NCBI RefSeq assembly: GCF_028389875.1
Contig: NC_084663.1
Location: 98,011,190 to 98,075,189 of the forward strand
Reading direction: 5' to 3'
Length of the DNA: 64,000 nt
Origin: Rhea pennata
Lineage: Eukaryota; Chordata; Aves; Rheiformes; Rheidae
How positions within the stretch are numbered: position 1 is the stretch's first letter; each line of letters opens with the position of its first letter. The translations under genes were made by a program, and so were the position numbers. Below, piece by piece: positions 23,565-34,599 of the stretch. The notes beneath the pieces were generated by a model, which searched no databases, had not been told where the DNA came from, and saw only the letters and a program-made list of their open reading frames with translations.

Positions 23565-26500
23565 GAAAGACTTCTTCCTTAAAATACTCAGTGTTGACGA
23601 GGGGTAAGCAAAATAGTTTTGATGTGTATTCTGGAGCCTTAAGCAATGCAAATTTGTAAGAAATAATATCTCTATCTAATATCAGTGAGCTGACCAAAAT
23701 TTCTTTTGCAAGCCTAGGTCTGAGTTCTTCAAACTGTCTTTTCCCAAACTGTCAAACTGTTCATGCAGTTCAAGGTAGTTTTTTTCCAGCAGAGGAGCTA
23801 AAACTCTTGCAGATGCCAACCACCAACTGCCAGTTCTAGGCAGTATAGTATGTGTTAGCAATCTTGTGACTATTTCTTCATTATAGTTGCAAATATTTTA
23901 AGTAGTACATCAGCTTGAACAATTGACTGAGATGTGCACTGAAGCAATCCATTACAGCAGAGTTTAAAGGAGGGAAAACAAGCTTCCTTCCCATTTTAGA
24001 ACATGAGTTTAGAGATAATACATTTCATTTCCACTCAAAATACTGGGTTCAAACAACTGTGTGACAAGTAGAAGCCAAAGGTTTTACAAAGCTCTGGTTT
24101 CACAAGGCCACACTAAACTGCCTGCACAGTGCAGATCTTGAGTAATCTGTGCAGAGGTTCTTGCAACACTGATACTTTAGGACAGTGACAGATAATAAGC
24201 ACATTAATCAGCTCATATCACGATGAGGGTCCTACTTCCAATACCAGTGATTAAAAGTGAACAGGGCTTCATTTGCCATCTAGCAAAAGAAACTTCCGTT
24301 GTTGTTTTTATGCATCCTTTATCTTCCATTCAGCTCTTCACAGACTGGATGCCACTGCCTTGGAAAGTTAATGGCTGTGTCTGCCCTTAAAAAAAAGCAA
24401 ACAATGCCCCCTGTACCATCAATATATTATTTTAAGATATTATTGTGGTAAGCCAAAACAATCTAGCTTTAAAATCTTGAAGAATAGTGCTTTCTTTTAT
24501 ATTCTTGGCTGAACCCTGTAAGGAAAATTGGGTTTGAAAAAACTGAAAGTATTTGAGTTATTAGTGCTGATAGGTGCAACAGCAAAATGCAGGAGAATGG
24601 CTATAATACAAAATAGGTTATTTTTGAATCAGCAAAATATTCAGTTATTCATGGGAAATGATGATTTTCACGCTCAGCCCAAAGCATTAATAAAGAGTTA
24701 CCACTATATGACAGCTTGGTGTCTTGTTTATGAAGTGAGATTGGTAGCCTCATTTCACTTAAAACACTACTTAGTTGTTGACAGTCCTGTTGGCTATTCT
24801 GCTACAAGCAAAGGAGTGAGCCAGCATTTTGAAGTGTCCTCTTACTTCGCCTCTAGATTAAAGCTTTTTTTGTGTAGAGATTTGACTGATAGTCTACTTT
24901 CATGCCTATTCCAGCAATGAGCAGCATTATCTGAGGTTGTCACTTCAGCTGCCTCAGAATCACACAGATCTGTAGATAGGTGTTTTAGTCAAAAAGATCA
25001 TTCTAATATTCAGAAGCCCCTACAAGATGTTGGGAGCAGTGGCAGAGCTTTCAACAAAAATTTGTAACAAAGCTGATTTGATAAGTGAGCAGGTAATGAA
25101 AGTGACAGCTTTTTTCAGTGATATCAAAAAGAAATGGTCAAACCAGAAAATACTTGGTCAACAAGTAAGAGATCCTCTTAGGTTATAAGAGATTTCTGCA
25201 TAGATAATGATTACTTCTGAGCTCATATGCAACAATAAGTAGGACATTAATTAGTCAAGAATTGTGTAGGGTAGAAAGCAAAGTTGGAAATATTTTCTAC
25301 AGTAATGTGTTCATATATATATATATATATATCCTTTTTAATGAGGAAAATGTTTTTAGCATGATCTTCATATGATGAAATGAGGGTTACTTACCTGTAT
25401 TCTAAAATACCCTTGGTGTTCCCTGAAGATACGGTAAGTGTAGATGAGTTTTTCAAAGCTGTGAAAAACATTGTTTCATATGTTATGCTTTTTAGCGGCT
25501 GTCAGACTATTCGAACTACCATAGACTGTTACAGCTGAACCTAGCAGCAAGGTTTGATTCTCGTTTATTTGGTTGTTTTTTACAGTCAACTGCAATACAG
25601 TGAAAGACTGAAGCCAAAGAAACAAATCTCAAGGAATACCTAATGCTAAATACCATCAATTACATACCAGAATATCACTTGTAAAAGTAGTTATGTTAGA
25701 AAATACCCAGACATTTAACTACTCTGTGGAACACTTATAAGGTAAAGTCAGTATCAACTTTACAGCCTAATTTAATGAAAATGAACACTCACTAGCTGTT
25801 TAAAATGTATCCAGATATTTTCCATTAAGAGCATACAAACTCTACCGAAAGATATTCTATAATTGTCTTTCAAGATTGCCATGAAATAAGGTAATTTTGA
25901 ACTTGAAGTATGTATTAATTTTTCCATTTTATTCATGTATTAGAGCCTTCAAAATATTTCAGATTCTATTAGTCACATGTTTGACTATTTGCTGAAATTA
26001 GTTATGTGTGTGTTTTTCCCTAAGCCTCAGAAACCCGAATACTACTTTATCATTCCTACCTCAGATCTTGTCCTTTATACACCACTGTTCAGATCTGTTT
26101 AACTTCGGACAAAATGCATCGCTCTCTTTTGTTGCCTTGCAGAGTTAGGACAAGTATGGTAGTCATAGCTAAGAGTGCTGTGTTCAATCTGCAGCCATTG
26201 CACTTTATGCAGTGTAGATGCTGGTCAACCATGTCCAGCTAGCTTATGGATCTCCACATCAGCTAATTGCCTGAGTATTTCTCCAGTTTCTTAAGTTCAT
26301 CTTCTGTGCTACATTCTACAATAGTTCTAGTAAGTCAGAGCAATGAAAACGCTTCAGGTTTACATACCTAGAAGAGGCCTGGATGTCACTGAGAATGTGC
26401 ATTTCTTTTTCTGAGATAAAGAAAACATAAAAGAAGAGTCTAGGACTCGACTGTGAGGTGCCATGTGAAAGACGGAAGAGAGTCCTTGCTCCTGTAGGAT

Positions 26501-28416
26501 GCTTAAGTCCTTGCTCACCATTAGCAGAGTTGCTCACTACAGTGGAAACCACTTTGTGCAAATCTCAATGTGGGAATAAACTGCAGGCAAAGGGGTAACA
26601 CATGTATCATTGAGAACTGCAGAATCTCCATCCGTGGTGAACGAAGGGGAGCCACAGCCTAGTCAGCCCTCAGACTATGAACTGCATTCAGTCTTTTCAT
26701 GCTGTAAACAGTGCTAACACGTACCTCTAAAAATTGCCATACCATTGCTTCTATCTCTACAGTTTAGCTAAGAAATTTGTTAATGAGCAGGCTGAAGTCA
26801 AATACACTGCCTCCTCGTAACACTGAAAACCCGCAGAGGCTAGCAGGAGTCAAACTGGGAGTTGTATGCTTTCCGTACATCTGCCCAGAACATCACAAAC
26901 AGATAAATATGTCTGCAAGTTGCTACATGGCAGATCTACTTTGCCGAAAAAAAGAAAGCAAGCAAGAATGAAAAAAAGCAAGCGAACAAGCAAGTAAGCA
27001 AGCACCTGCCACAGTATGGCACCAAGCTTAAGCTTTATGTCAGCTCAGAATATGGCCAGAGCAGGCTTGCCTCTGCTCACAGTATGTTCTATGGATGCTT
27101 AAATAGTTCAAACTCATTACACACAACTAAGTACCCTTCAATTCCTCATCAATCACTATTTCATAGGAGCTCAGTAGCCTTCCTCCCATATGGTGAAAGA
27201 CTGAAGCCTTCCTCTCCATTCGTCAGGGATGAATATTTTCATTTATTCTCCGTGCCTCTCCCAAAAGGCTCTGTTCATCCCCACTTGCTACTTCTCTCCT
27301 TTTCTCTCTCATATCATAGTCCTCCTTTCTTCTATCCACAAAACCCATACTGCATTTCTCCCTCTCTTTTTCTCCCTTCTCTTCTGATTTTCACCAAAAG
27401 CCATGAGATTTTGATTATTGATTCAGAATATTTCCCGATATTTTTGAACTAATTAGATGTGAATATTAAAAAACTTTCATGTCAGTCAAACACAAATACC
27501 CTCAAGAAGAGTGTTAAAAATTATGTAATCAGACAAAAAAAATGACTCAGAACAGCTTATAAGCTTTGGACATGTTAGGAAAAGATCTATTTTATATGAA
27601 AAGTGTAAAACAGGCATCTTGGAAGGAAAGTGAAAGTGCTATTCCCTGTAGGACAAGAAAAAAATAAAATTTTAACCTGAATGATTAAAATTAAGGATTA
27701 TAAATTGTACTTTTCTATGCCCAGCTTATTCACAGGCTTGTCATATGAATTTGGACAGGACGTGATAGCTTTCTGTCTCAGTTTATCTTCTTGCTACAGA
27801 TAAAACTTCCATACAAGCGCAAGGGCAACCTTTCATTAAAAGGTCATAACGCATATGAAGATATGAAGAAGGAACTGTTTCATATCCTACCATAAGGTGT
27901 TTTTAGTGCCTAAGTAGTGCTAAAATGCTACTTACTCATTTATTACGGATGTCATAACTGTCAGCTTCGAGAGAGGTTCTTATCACTGTATTTTGTCAGG
28001 CTAAGCTATTTTCTCTGGGCTCCCTTTATTGTCTGCAGAGAGACACCAGCATTAGCAGAGAATGATTCATCCATCCTCTGTTTTGCAAACTGTCTTTTGC
28101 AAACACCATCTTCCACTACACACTAAAGAGAAAGCCTAAGGCAACCAGCATTGATGGAAAACACATAGACAAAAATTTTGAGTCATTTAATACTAGGGAA
28201 GAACTGTGAATAGTAGGAAAGTTGAACTCTTGTCTTTGCATCTATTTTAAAACTCATAAAAAAATAATATTAGAGTACTTACAAAACACATAGACACAAG
28301 GCTCCTGCTACGCTTTCACTCTCCCGTATTAAATAGCTACCATTCTTTCCTTTCTTGGTCAGCAGCTCTTCACAAGTTTTTCTTGTTATCTTTCCATGAA
28401 AAAATGGAAACTCCAT
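19078..28416 (-). CDS. SH2D1B: SAP-family SH2 adaptor, SH2D1B/EAT-2-like, complete
   Basis: Four exons (28283-28416, 25395-25458, 22636-22804, 19078-19115) splice into 405 nt, giving 134 residues plus stop. SAP-family adaptors are a single SH2 domain with a short tail; they bind phosphotyrosine switch motifs of SLAM receptors in NK and T cells. Human EAT-2 has 132 residues, also in four exons. Seen here: [16 protein letters not shown] at the start; phosphate-binding arginine R31 in [29 protein letters not shown]; and [16 protein letters not shown]. The residue aligned with SAP Arg78 (Fyn SH3 contact) is Lys77, so this is EAT-2-like rather than SAP-like. The tail carries Y121 (DNVYDE) and Y129 (DDYVDVLP); the last six residues match EAT-2, where tail tyrosines recruit PLC-gamma. 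Part of the middle (RYPVKK) is closer to SH2D1A, so a third family member or bird-specific paralogue is possible. All junctions are in phase and no damage is seen. Confidence 0.93.
19315..19432. repeat. 118-bp direct repeat, copy 1
   Basis: The pair runs from ACAAGATAGCATAAAACC to GTTTGTCCTAGCAA. The second copy at 20356-20473 differs at two positions. Both lie in intron 3 of the SH2D1B-like gene, 1041 bp apart. Confidence 0.95.
19715..19782. repeat. (TC)8 - T32 - (GA)10 hairpin-forming simple repeat
   Basis: TC units at 19715-19730, T at 19731-19762 and GA units at 19763-19782. The TC and GA arms are complementary with a T loop. It lies between the two 118-bp duplicates. Confidence 0.85.
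20356..20473. repeat. 118-bp direct repeat, copy 2
   Basis: Second copy of the 19315-19432 segment; by eye two mismatches in 118 positions. Flanks differ on both sides, so this is a dispersed duplication and not a long tandem one. Confidence 0.95.
22636..22804 (-). CDS. SH2D1B: SH2D1B-like exon 3 (residues 67-122 plus 1 nt)
   Basis: It encodes [37 protein letters not shown], a basic linker and DNVYD. The acceptor is CCTCGCAG|ACT. A closer AG at 22796-22795 would drop the conserved TSVG. The donor is GACG|GTGAGA, phase 1. Confidence 0.92.
23520..23576. repeat. Poly(A) followed by (GAA)n
   Basis: About 23 A then GAA/GAAA units, in intron 2 of the SH2D1B-like gene. Confidence 0.85.
25312..25332. 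repeat. (AT)n microsatellite
   Basis: Short AT dinucleotide repeat, in intron 2 of the SH2D1B-like gene. Confidence 0.8.
25395..25458 (-). CDS. SH2D1B: SH2D1B-like exon 2 (residues 45-66)
   Basis: It encodes (F)[20 protein letters not shown] and Q. At 64 nt it has the size I recall for exon 2 of SH2D1A. The acceptor is TTTTTCACAG|C and the donor CAG|GTAAGT. It is too short for ORF scanning and was found by homology. Confidence 0.93.
26955..27004. repeat. Imperfect (AAGC)n repeat
   Basis: Repeated AAGC/AACAAGC units in intron 1 of the SH2D1B-like gene. Confidence 0.7.
28283..28416 (-). CDS. SH2D1B: SH2D1B-like exon 1 (residues 1-44 plus 2 nt)
   Basis: It encodes [19 protein letters not shown], then [20 protein letters not shown]. 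This is the first half of the SH2 domain with the FLVR-type arginine. The start aligns with human MDLPYYHG; +4 is G, -3 is T. The donor is TTTT|GTAAGT, phase 2. Confidence 0.93.
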
Positions 28417-31015
28417 GGACAAATAAAAACAAAGTCTCTCGTCTTTCAGACCACTTCCAGATCAGAAGTCTGGCATTAGAAGACTTATTCCAAATGCAGG
28501 TGTCTAGAAATAATTGAAGTTGGAGTTGCTAAGTACATACATGAGTTCATCTGTGTTATTAGTGACCTTTCTGTAAGAAAAGTCAGCTAACAATCTGTAC
28601 TAAAAGCTCATGAATGCAGGTAAGGAAGGAAAGGGGAAATGGTTTGCCTCTACTGGTCACAGTCCACATCAGAAAGGAGGAGTCTTTTTTTCACATTGTA
28701 ACAACAGAGCTGACATTTAAAGGTGCTCAGAGTCTTACACATAAGGATCTTGGTCATTAATTTGAAAAAAATGCCACTTGTTTCATTATTTTTCTTGCTA
28801 GGATCACCTTAAGCAATATTTTTCAAAACAGAGATTTTTCAAAACACAGCATTCTTTCCCCACCACCACCCTTATTTTTAAAGTACAGCTATTTAATCAA
28901 GGAGTCTGTTGGCTCTGTGCCATGTAGTGAAAATGTAGCAGGAAAGAGAAGGGGGTTGGATAGTGCTTTTTGCGACCCTTGGGAAAATACTGTCAATTCG
29001 AGAAGGCCAGATACAACCATGTATAAAACTGCAGCTCCCTGATGGAGGAAATGCTGTCTAGCTCCAAGGGAGATGCTGTCTCAGCCATTTAAAATTTTCC
29101 CTATTAGAAGTGGAGGATCAGAAGAGGAGCATGCAGACATAGGGAAGCAGGAGATAAGAATCAAGCTGGGTGGTGTTTGTGAGGGGAAGGAAACTGAGGG
29201 AGTACCTAAAGATGTGGGGGAAGCTGTGAATCAGATGGTGAGATTGAAAAGAAGACAAGAACTTATAGAGCAGAGTGATTGGAGTTAGGGTTCTGGGGGG
29301 CAGAGATGGCAGGAGAAACAAGAGTCCTCAAAAGAGAGGGGATGGATTTCGGACTGCTGGAGTGTTCCAAAGGCCAAAGTTTTCTGAGGCCAAAATGGAG
29401 GCCAGAGTCATGAGCACTGGCATAAGTCTTCCTGATTTCAAAACCTGCTATTTGCACCTTAACCTCTCAGCTCTGATACCTAGAACCAAACCTCCCTGAG
29501 CTACAAAGTTGTCATGAAGTTTCATGATTTCCCTGTTGCCAGACCGTGCCAGTGACACCCCTCAGCCCAAGGCCAATGACCCTCTGCAATTTCAGTTCAC
29601 CAAGATGGTGGCATCTGGCACCACTGCTGCTGCTTACTCTGTTAGAGCCAGGGATACTGGGCTGATGTGGTGCCACTCCAGGATCCAGTCTTGCTGACGA
29701 TCCATACAGAAGCCAAGGAAATGCCAAAAGATGGTATTTGGAGATTTCCCCCCTTCTTTTTCATAAATCCTTCTCCATTTAAGAAAAGCTTCACCTAACC
29801 TGCAATGGCAAGTACTCAGTGATTAGGAAATGCCAGAGCTGTAGCACACTGCTACTAAAGTCTTAATTTTCCTCCCTTTGTGAAAATTAAATATAATAAA
29901 GGATCTGCTGCAATGGTTGAGAAAGTCAATTATATGACTATATCATTTTCCATATGAAATCTGTCTCACTAAAGCCACAGCCTGCTACATGAACAAATCA
30001 AATTTTTATAAGGGAGAAGGAAATGGTTTACAGGAACCATTTATTTTTTGTTTAGGATTAAGAGATGAATTTTAGAAAAATAAAATGAATGTTTGCAATG
30101 TCCTGAACAGTCTAGTGACGAAATTATAGAAAGGTCCAAAAAAGACTTTGCAATTCTCTGCTTAAACAGAATTCAGCAAAATAAGGTGTACAACGACACA
30201 AGAATTACAATAAAGAAATGAAGTGTGAGACACAGTGAACACTGCCATCCTGGCCACAGAGTAGCAAAAACATCCTGTGGAAGAAAGCAGGTAAATAATT
30301 ACTAAGTTAAAAGCAGCAGTGTAACACTGGCCAGCAAGGATGGCTATGTTTAGATTGCACATCTAGCTGTAACTTTCATGTATCTTACCCTGACAACTTC
30401 ATACCCATGAAAATGATATATTAACATATGCACTTTTAACTGCAAGTTAATCATTTATCACACTAACTGTATCCAGATGACATCTTAGATAAATGGGGTA
30501 TAAAGCGAATAGATTTGGCTTTGTATCAAAGAACTTTGGGAGTTAGAAAAAAGATTCACCTAAAAGAGAAATTCTTAGAAGTGGCAGGTCTGAAGTGAAC
30601 AAGAAGTAGCAGAGCTGATCTTCACTGTAGAAATCACACGTTACCATAAATTACCAGCTGTATTCATAGTAATGGTAAGGATTCTTCATTTTCAAATACA
30701 GCTGTATTTCCCTACAGATAAAAACTCTGTGGGGCTTTTATCTATACCTATTATAAATAAAAAGCTTCCATGAGGCAGCTGAAGGTTAGTGACTCAGCCA
30801 GAAGTCCAGATCTGAGAAGGAACAGCAGCATCTGCTTAATGCTGCCCTGCTTCATGCAGGTTCTCTGTCCTCCAAATTGAAAGAAAAGCATATAGGAAAC
30901 AGCAGCAAACTTTCTCTTTCAGGAATGTAATGTCTACAAATTCTTCATAGTTTTCCCTAAAGACCTAATTAGCTGGGAACAGAAACAGAAAATAGAAGCA
31001 AATTCAGTAGATCTT
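28417..31015. other. Upstream region of the SH2D1B-like gene, no exon seen
   Basis: No CpG island marks the start of the SH2D1B-like gene, which suits a tissue-restricted promoter. A somewhat GC-richer block at 29380-29710 has no recognisable origin. The rest is AT-rich and ends at the 3' end of a CR1 element. Confidence 0.5.
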
Positions 31016-33466
31016 CATAGAATCAGTAAGGTTGGAAGGGACCTCTGGAGATCATCTAGTCCAACCGCCCTGCTCAGCAGGGTCACCTAGAACATGTTAG
31101 ACAGGGCTGCATCCAGGCGGGCCTTGACTATCTCCAGAGAAGGAGACTCCACAAGCTCTCTGGGCAGCCTGTGCCAGTGCTCCGACACTCTCACAGTGAA
31201 GAAATTTCCCCTCACATTCAGGCAGAACTTCCTGTGGTTCAGTTTCTGCCCATTGCCTCTTGTCCTGTCACATGGGACAACTGAAAAGAGGTTGTCCCCA
31301 TCCCCTTGACAACCTCCCTTCAGGTGCTTATACACATTGATAAGATCCCCCCCTCAGTCTTCTCTTCCCCAGACTAAACAGGCCCAGCTCTCGCAGCTGT
31401 CCCTCCTAGGGCAGATGCTCCAGCCCTCTGATCATCCTCGTAGCCCTACGCTGGGCTCTCTCCAGTAGCTCCATGTCTCTCTTGTATTGGGGAGCCCAGA
31501 AGTGGATACAGTACTCTGGATGAGGCCTCCCCAGGGCTGAGTAGAGGGGCAGGATCACCTCCCTTGACCTGCTGGCAACACTCTTTCTAATGCACCCCAG
31601 CATACCATTGGCTTTCTTGGCCACAAGGGCACATTGCTGGCTCGTGATCAACTTGTCATCCACCAGCACTCGCAGGTCCTTCTCTGCAGAGCTGCTCTCC
31701 AGCAGGTCAGCCCCCAGCTTGGACTGGTGCCTAGGGTTATTTCTGCCTAGGTGCAGGACCCTGCACTTGCCCTTGTTGAACCTCAGGAGATTCCTCTCCG
31801 CCCAGCTCTCCAGCCTGTCCAGGTCTCTCTGAATGGCAGCACAGCCCTCAGGTGTATCAGCCACTCCTCCCATATATCACCAGCAAATCTGCTGAGGACA
31901 CACTCTGCCCCTTCGTCCAGGTCACTGATGAAGAAGCTGGACAGGATGGGACCCAGTACTGAGCCCTGGGGGACACCACTAGCCACAGGCCTCCAGCTGG
32001 ACTCCATGCCACTGATGACAACTCTCTGAGCTCTGCCATTCAGCCAGTTCTCAATCCACCTCACTGTCCACTCGTCTAACCCACACTTCATGAGCTTATC
32101 TAGTGGGATGTTATGGGAGACAGTGTCAAAAGCCTTGCTGAAGTCAAGGTACACAACGTCCACTGCTCTCCCCGCACCTACCCAGCCAGTCATTCCATCA
32201 GAGAAGGCCATCAGATTGATTAAGCAGGATTTCCCCTTGGTGAATCCATGCTGGCTACTCCTGATCACATCCTTTTCCTCCATATGTCTGGAGATGACAT
32301 CCAGGAGGAGCTGTTCCATCCCCTTTCCAGGGATGGAGGTGAGGATGACTGGCCTGTAGTTGCCTGGGTCCTCCTTCTTGCCCTTCTTGAAGACTGGAGT
32401 GACATTGGCTTTCTTCCAGTCCTCAGGCAACTCTTCAGTTCTCCATGACTTTTCAAAGATGATGGAGAGTGGCCTGGCCACAACATCTGCTAGCTCCCTC
32501 AGTACCTGGGGGCACCATGGATTTGTGGATGTCAAGGTTGCCCAGAAGGTCTCTAATTCTATCCTCCTCAACCAAAGGAAAGTCTTCCCTTCTCCAGACT
32601 TTATCCCTTACATCCAGGCTCTGGCATTCTTGAGGGCTGTCCTTAGCAGTGTAGACTGAAGCAAAGAAGGCATTCAGTAATTCTGCCTTCTCTGTATCCT
32701 TGGTCACCAGGGCCCCTGCCCCATTCAGTAATGGGCCCACATTTTCCGTAGTGCTCCTCTTGCTGCTCATGTATTTGAAGAAGCCCTTCCTGTTGTCCTT
32801 AACATCCCTTGCAAGACTCAATTCCAACTGGGCCTTGGCCTTCCTCACAGCATCTCTACATACTCTGACTGCATTCCTATAATTCTCCCAAGCAGCCTGC
32901 CCCCTCTTCCACATTCTGTGTACTTCCTTCTGTCTGAATTTGGCCAAGAGCTATTGCTCACCCATGCAGGTCTCCTGCCCCCTTTGCTGGACTTATTACT
33001 CATAGGGATGCACTGCTCTTGAGCTTGGAGGAAGTGATGCTTGAATATTAACCAGCTCTCCTGGACCCCCCTTCCCTCTAGGGCCTTAACCCATGAGATT
33101 CCTCCAAGTAGGTCTCTGAAGAGTCCAAAGTCTGCTCTCCTGAAGTCCAGGGTTGCAATCCTGCTTGTTGTCTTACTTCTTTCCTGCAGGATCCTGAACT
33201 CCACCATCTTGTGGTCACTGCAGCCAAGGCTGCCCCCAACCTTCACATCTCTAACCAGTCCCTCTCTGTTAGTAAGGACAAGGTATAGCAGGACACCCTT
33301 CCTCATAGGCTCCTCCACCATTTGCAACAAGAAGTTATCATCAATGTATTGCAGGAGCCTCCTGGACTGTTTGTACCTTGCTGTGTAGTCCCTCCAGCAG
33401 ATGTCAGGATGGTTGAAGTCTCCCGTGAGAACCAGGGCCTGTGACTGTGAGGCTACTTCCTTGCAG
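31016..33466 (-). mobile_element. CR1 LINE, 5'-truncated, about 2.45 kb
   Basis: The 3' end is at 31016 (CATAGAATCAGTAAGG on the plus strand). On the minus strand it runs from the endonuclease C-terminal half (CSDHKMVEFRILQERS), through the linker (PLLNGAGALVTKDTEKAELL) and reverse transcriptase ([40 protein letters not shown]), to the ORF2 end and 3'UTR. It is cut off near 33466, inside the endonuclease. The frame is broken several times. It is the same subfamily as the 8420-9057 fragment. Confidence 0.95.
31087..33466 (-). pseudogene. CR1 ORF2 (endonuclease/reverse transcriptase), inactivated
   Basis: Endonuclease, RT and C-terminal parts are readable in three frames. The RT active-site motif, normally FADD, reads FAGD at about 31876-31887 and is followed by a short deletion that shifts frame. 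A TAG after GLEHLP (about 31406-31408) and a seven-C run at 31347-31353 interrupt the end. The natural stop after ALSNMF is at 31087-31089. It cannot encode a working enzyme. Confidence 0.9.
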
Positions 33467-34579
33467 GCTTAAATCTCAAAGTTATGCAAATGGAAATGAC
33501 AGCCACTTTTCACCTCATGACTGCTTAGTAGAGTGCTCCTCTGATGACAAAAGAACCCATGAGAAAGTACTCTGAAAGAAATGAGGGTTGGGGGCTTCTT
33601 TCAGCAGCAGCCCCCATCTACAGGCTGACCATGTTCCTCAGCAATGTTAGGAGCAGTAAGTTCATCCTTGCTCTGCCCTTGCCTTTTCTTTCCATGGCAG
33701 ATGCAATATTGGCAGCCAGTCCTTAAGTCAGCACATTTCCATTTCATCTAGGCTCCTCAGAAGCCTTGAAGTAGCTCCAGGACTACTGGAGCTCAACGAT
33801 ATGATGAGATTAGAGACAACATCAAGACCCAAACAGAGGACATTTGGCAAGGGGAAGTGGAGAGGATTTGAGTAAAGGAAACCCACCAGTAGCAAGAAGT
33901 GCAATAGGAAGAGACCATATGGAAAGCAGATTCTCTGGGGAGCAACAGCAGTAGTAAAAACCTGACAGGGGATTAGGAGGGACAGAACAGGGAATGAAAA
34001 AACTGAGCAATGGAAAGGATCCTGAAAAACCATTGAAAGAGGAAAAGCAATAGACCTCCAAAAAAGTGAAAAGATGCTAAAGTAGAATTGGGACATAAAG
34101 GAGAAGTTAAATCAAGGGACTTTGGTGAGAATGAATTTATCAGAGAGACCTTGCAATGATTTCAAAAAGCACAGGAGGATGAGAAAATTTGGAACAGAAA
34201 CCAAGTGCTTCAGTGGAAGGAAGGGCTAATAGTGCAGTAGTATAATGGCTAAGGGTTATCAAGAACTTAATGAAAAGTGTTTTCATTTTTATTACTATAG
34301 TGTTTACAGGACAAAAATTGAAGGGAATAAGTGGACAGGAGTTTGAGAATATTAAGAGGAAACATTTGAAGGGGGGAAACTTTGGTTAGAGGGAGAAATG
34401 AGTTAGCCTATGGTAAAATAGTTCAGTACTTTGAATAGAGAAAACTTCTAAGGAGAATTAAATAAGGACAAAAGAATTGAGAGAAAGCAGTAGTATAAGT
34501 AAAAGGCACTGGAATGAACACCAGTGATTAGTAGACTTGGTAATTAATAGCTGAATGTGGTGAAAGATAGTAACGAAAG

Positions 34580-34599
34580 ATAGTGATCAGTCATGATCA
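34580..34599. repeat. 8-bp inverted repeat
   Basis: AGTGATCA and TGATCACT separated by four bases, in the purine-rich block. Position is good to a few bases; no function is claimed. Confidence 0.4.

Noticed and set aside
24528..24920. 130-codon plus-strand ORF in the SH2 gene's intron 2
   Set aside because: No known motif, AT-rich codons and no upstream promoter; treated as chance.
31590..32882. Plus-strand ORFs of 60-99 codons
   Set aside because: Antisense shadows of the CR1 reverse transcriptase.
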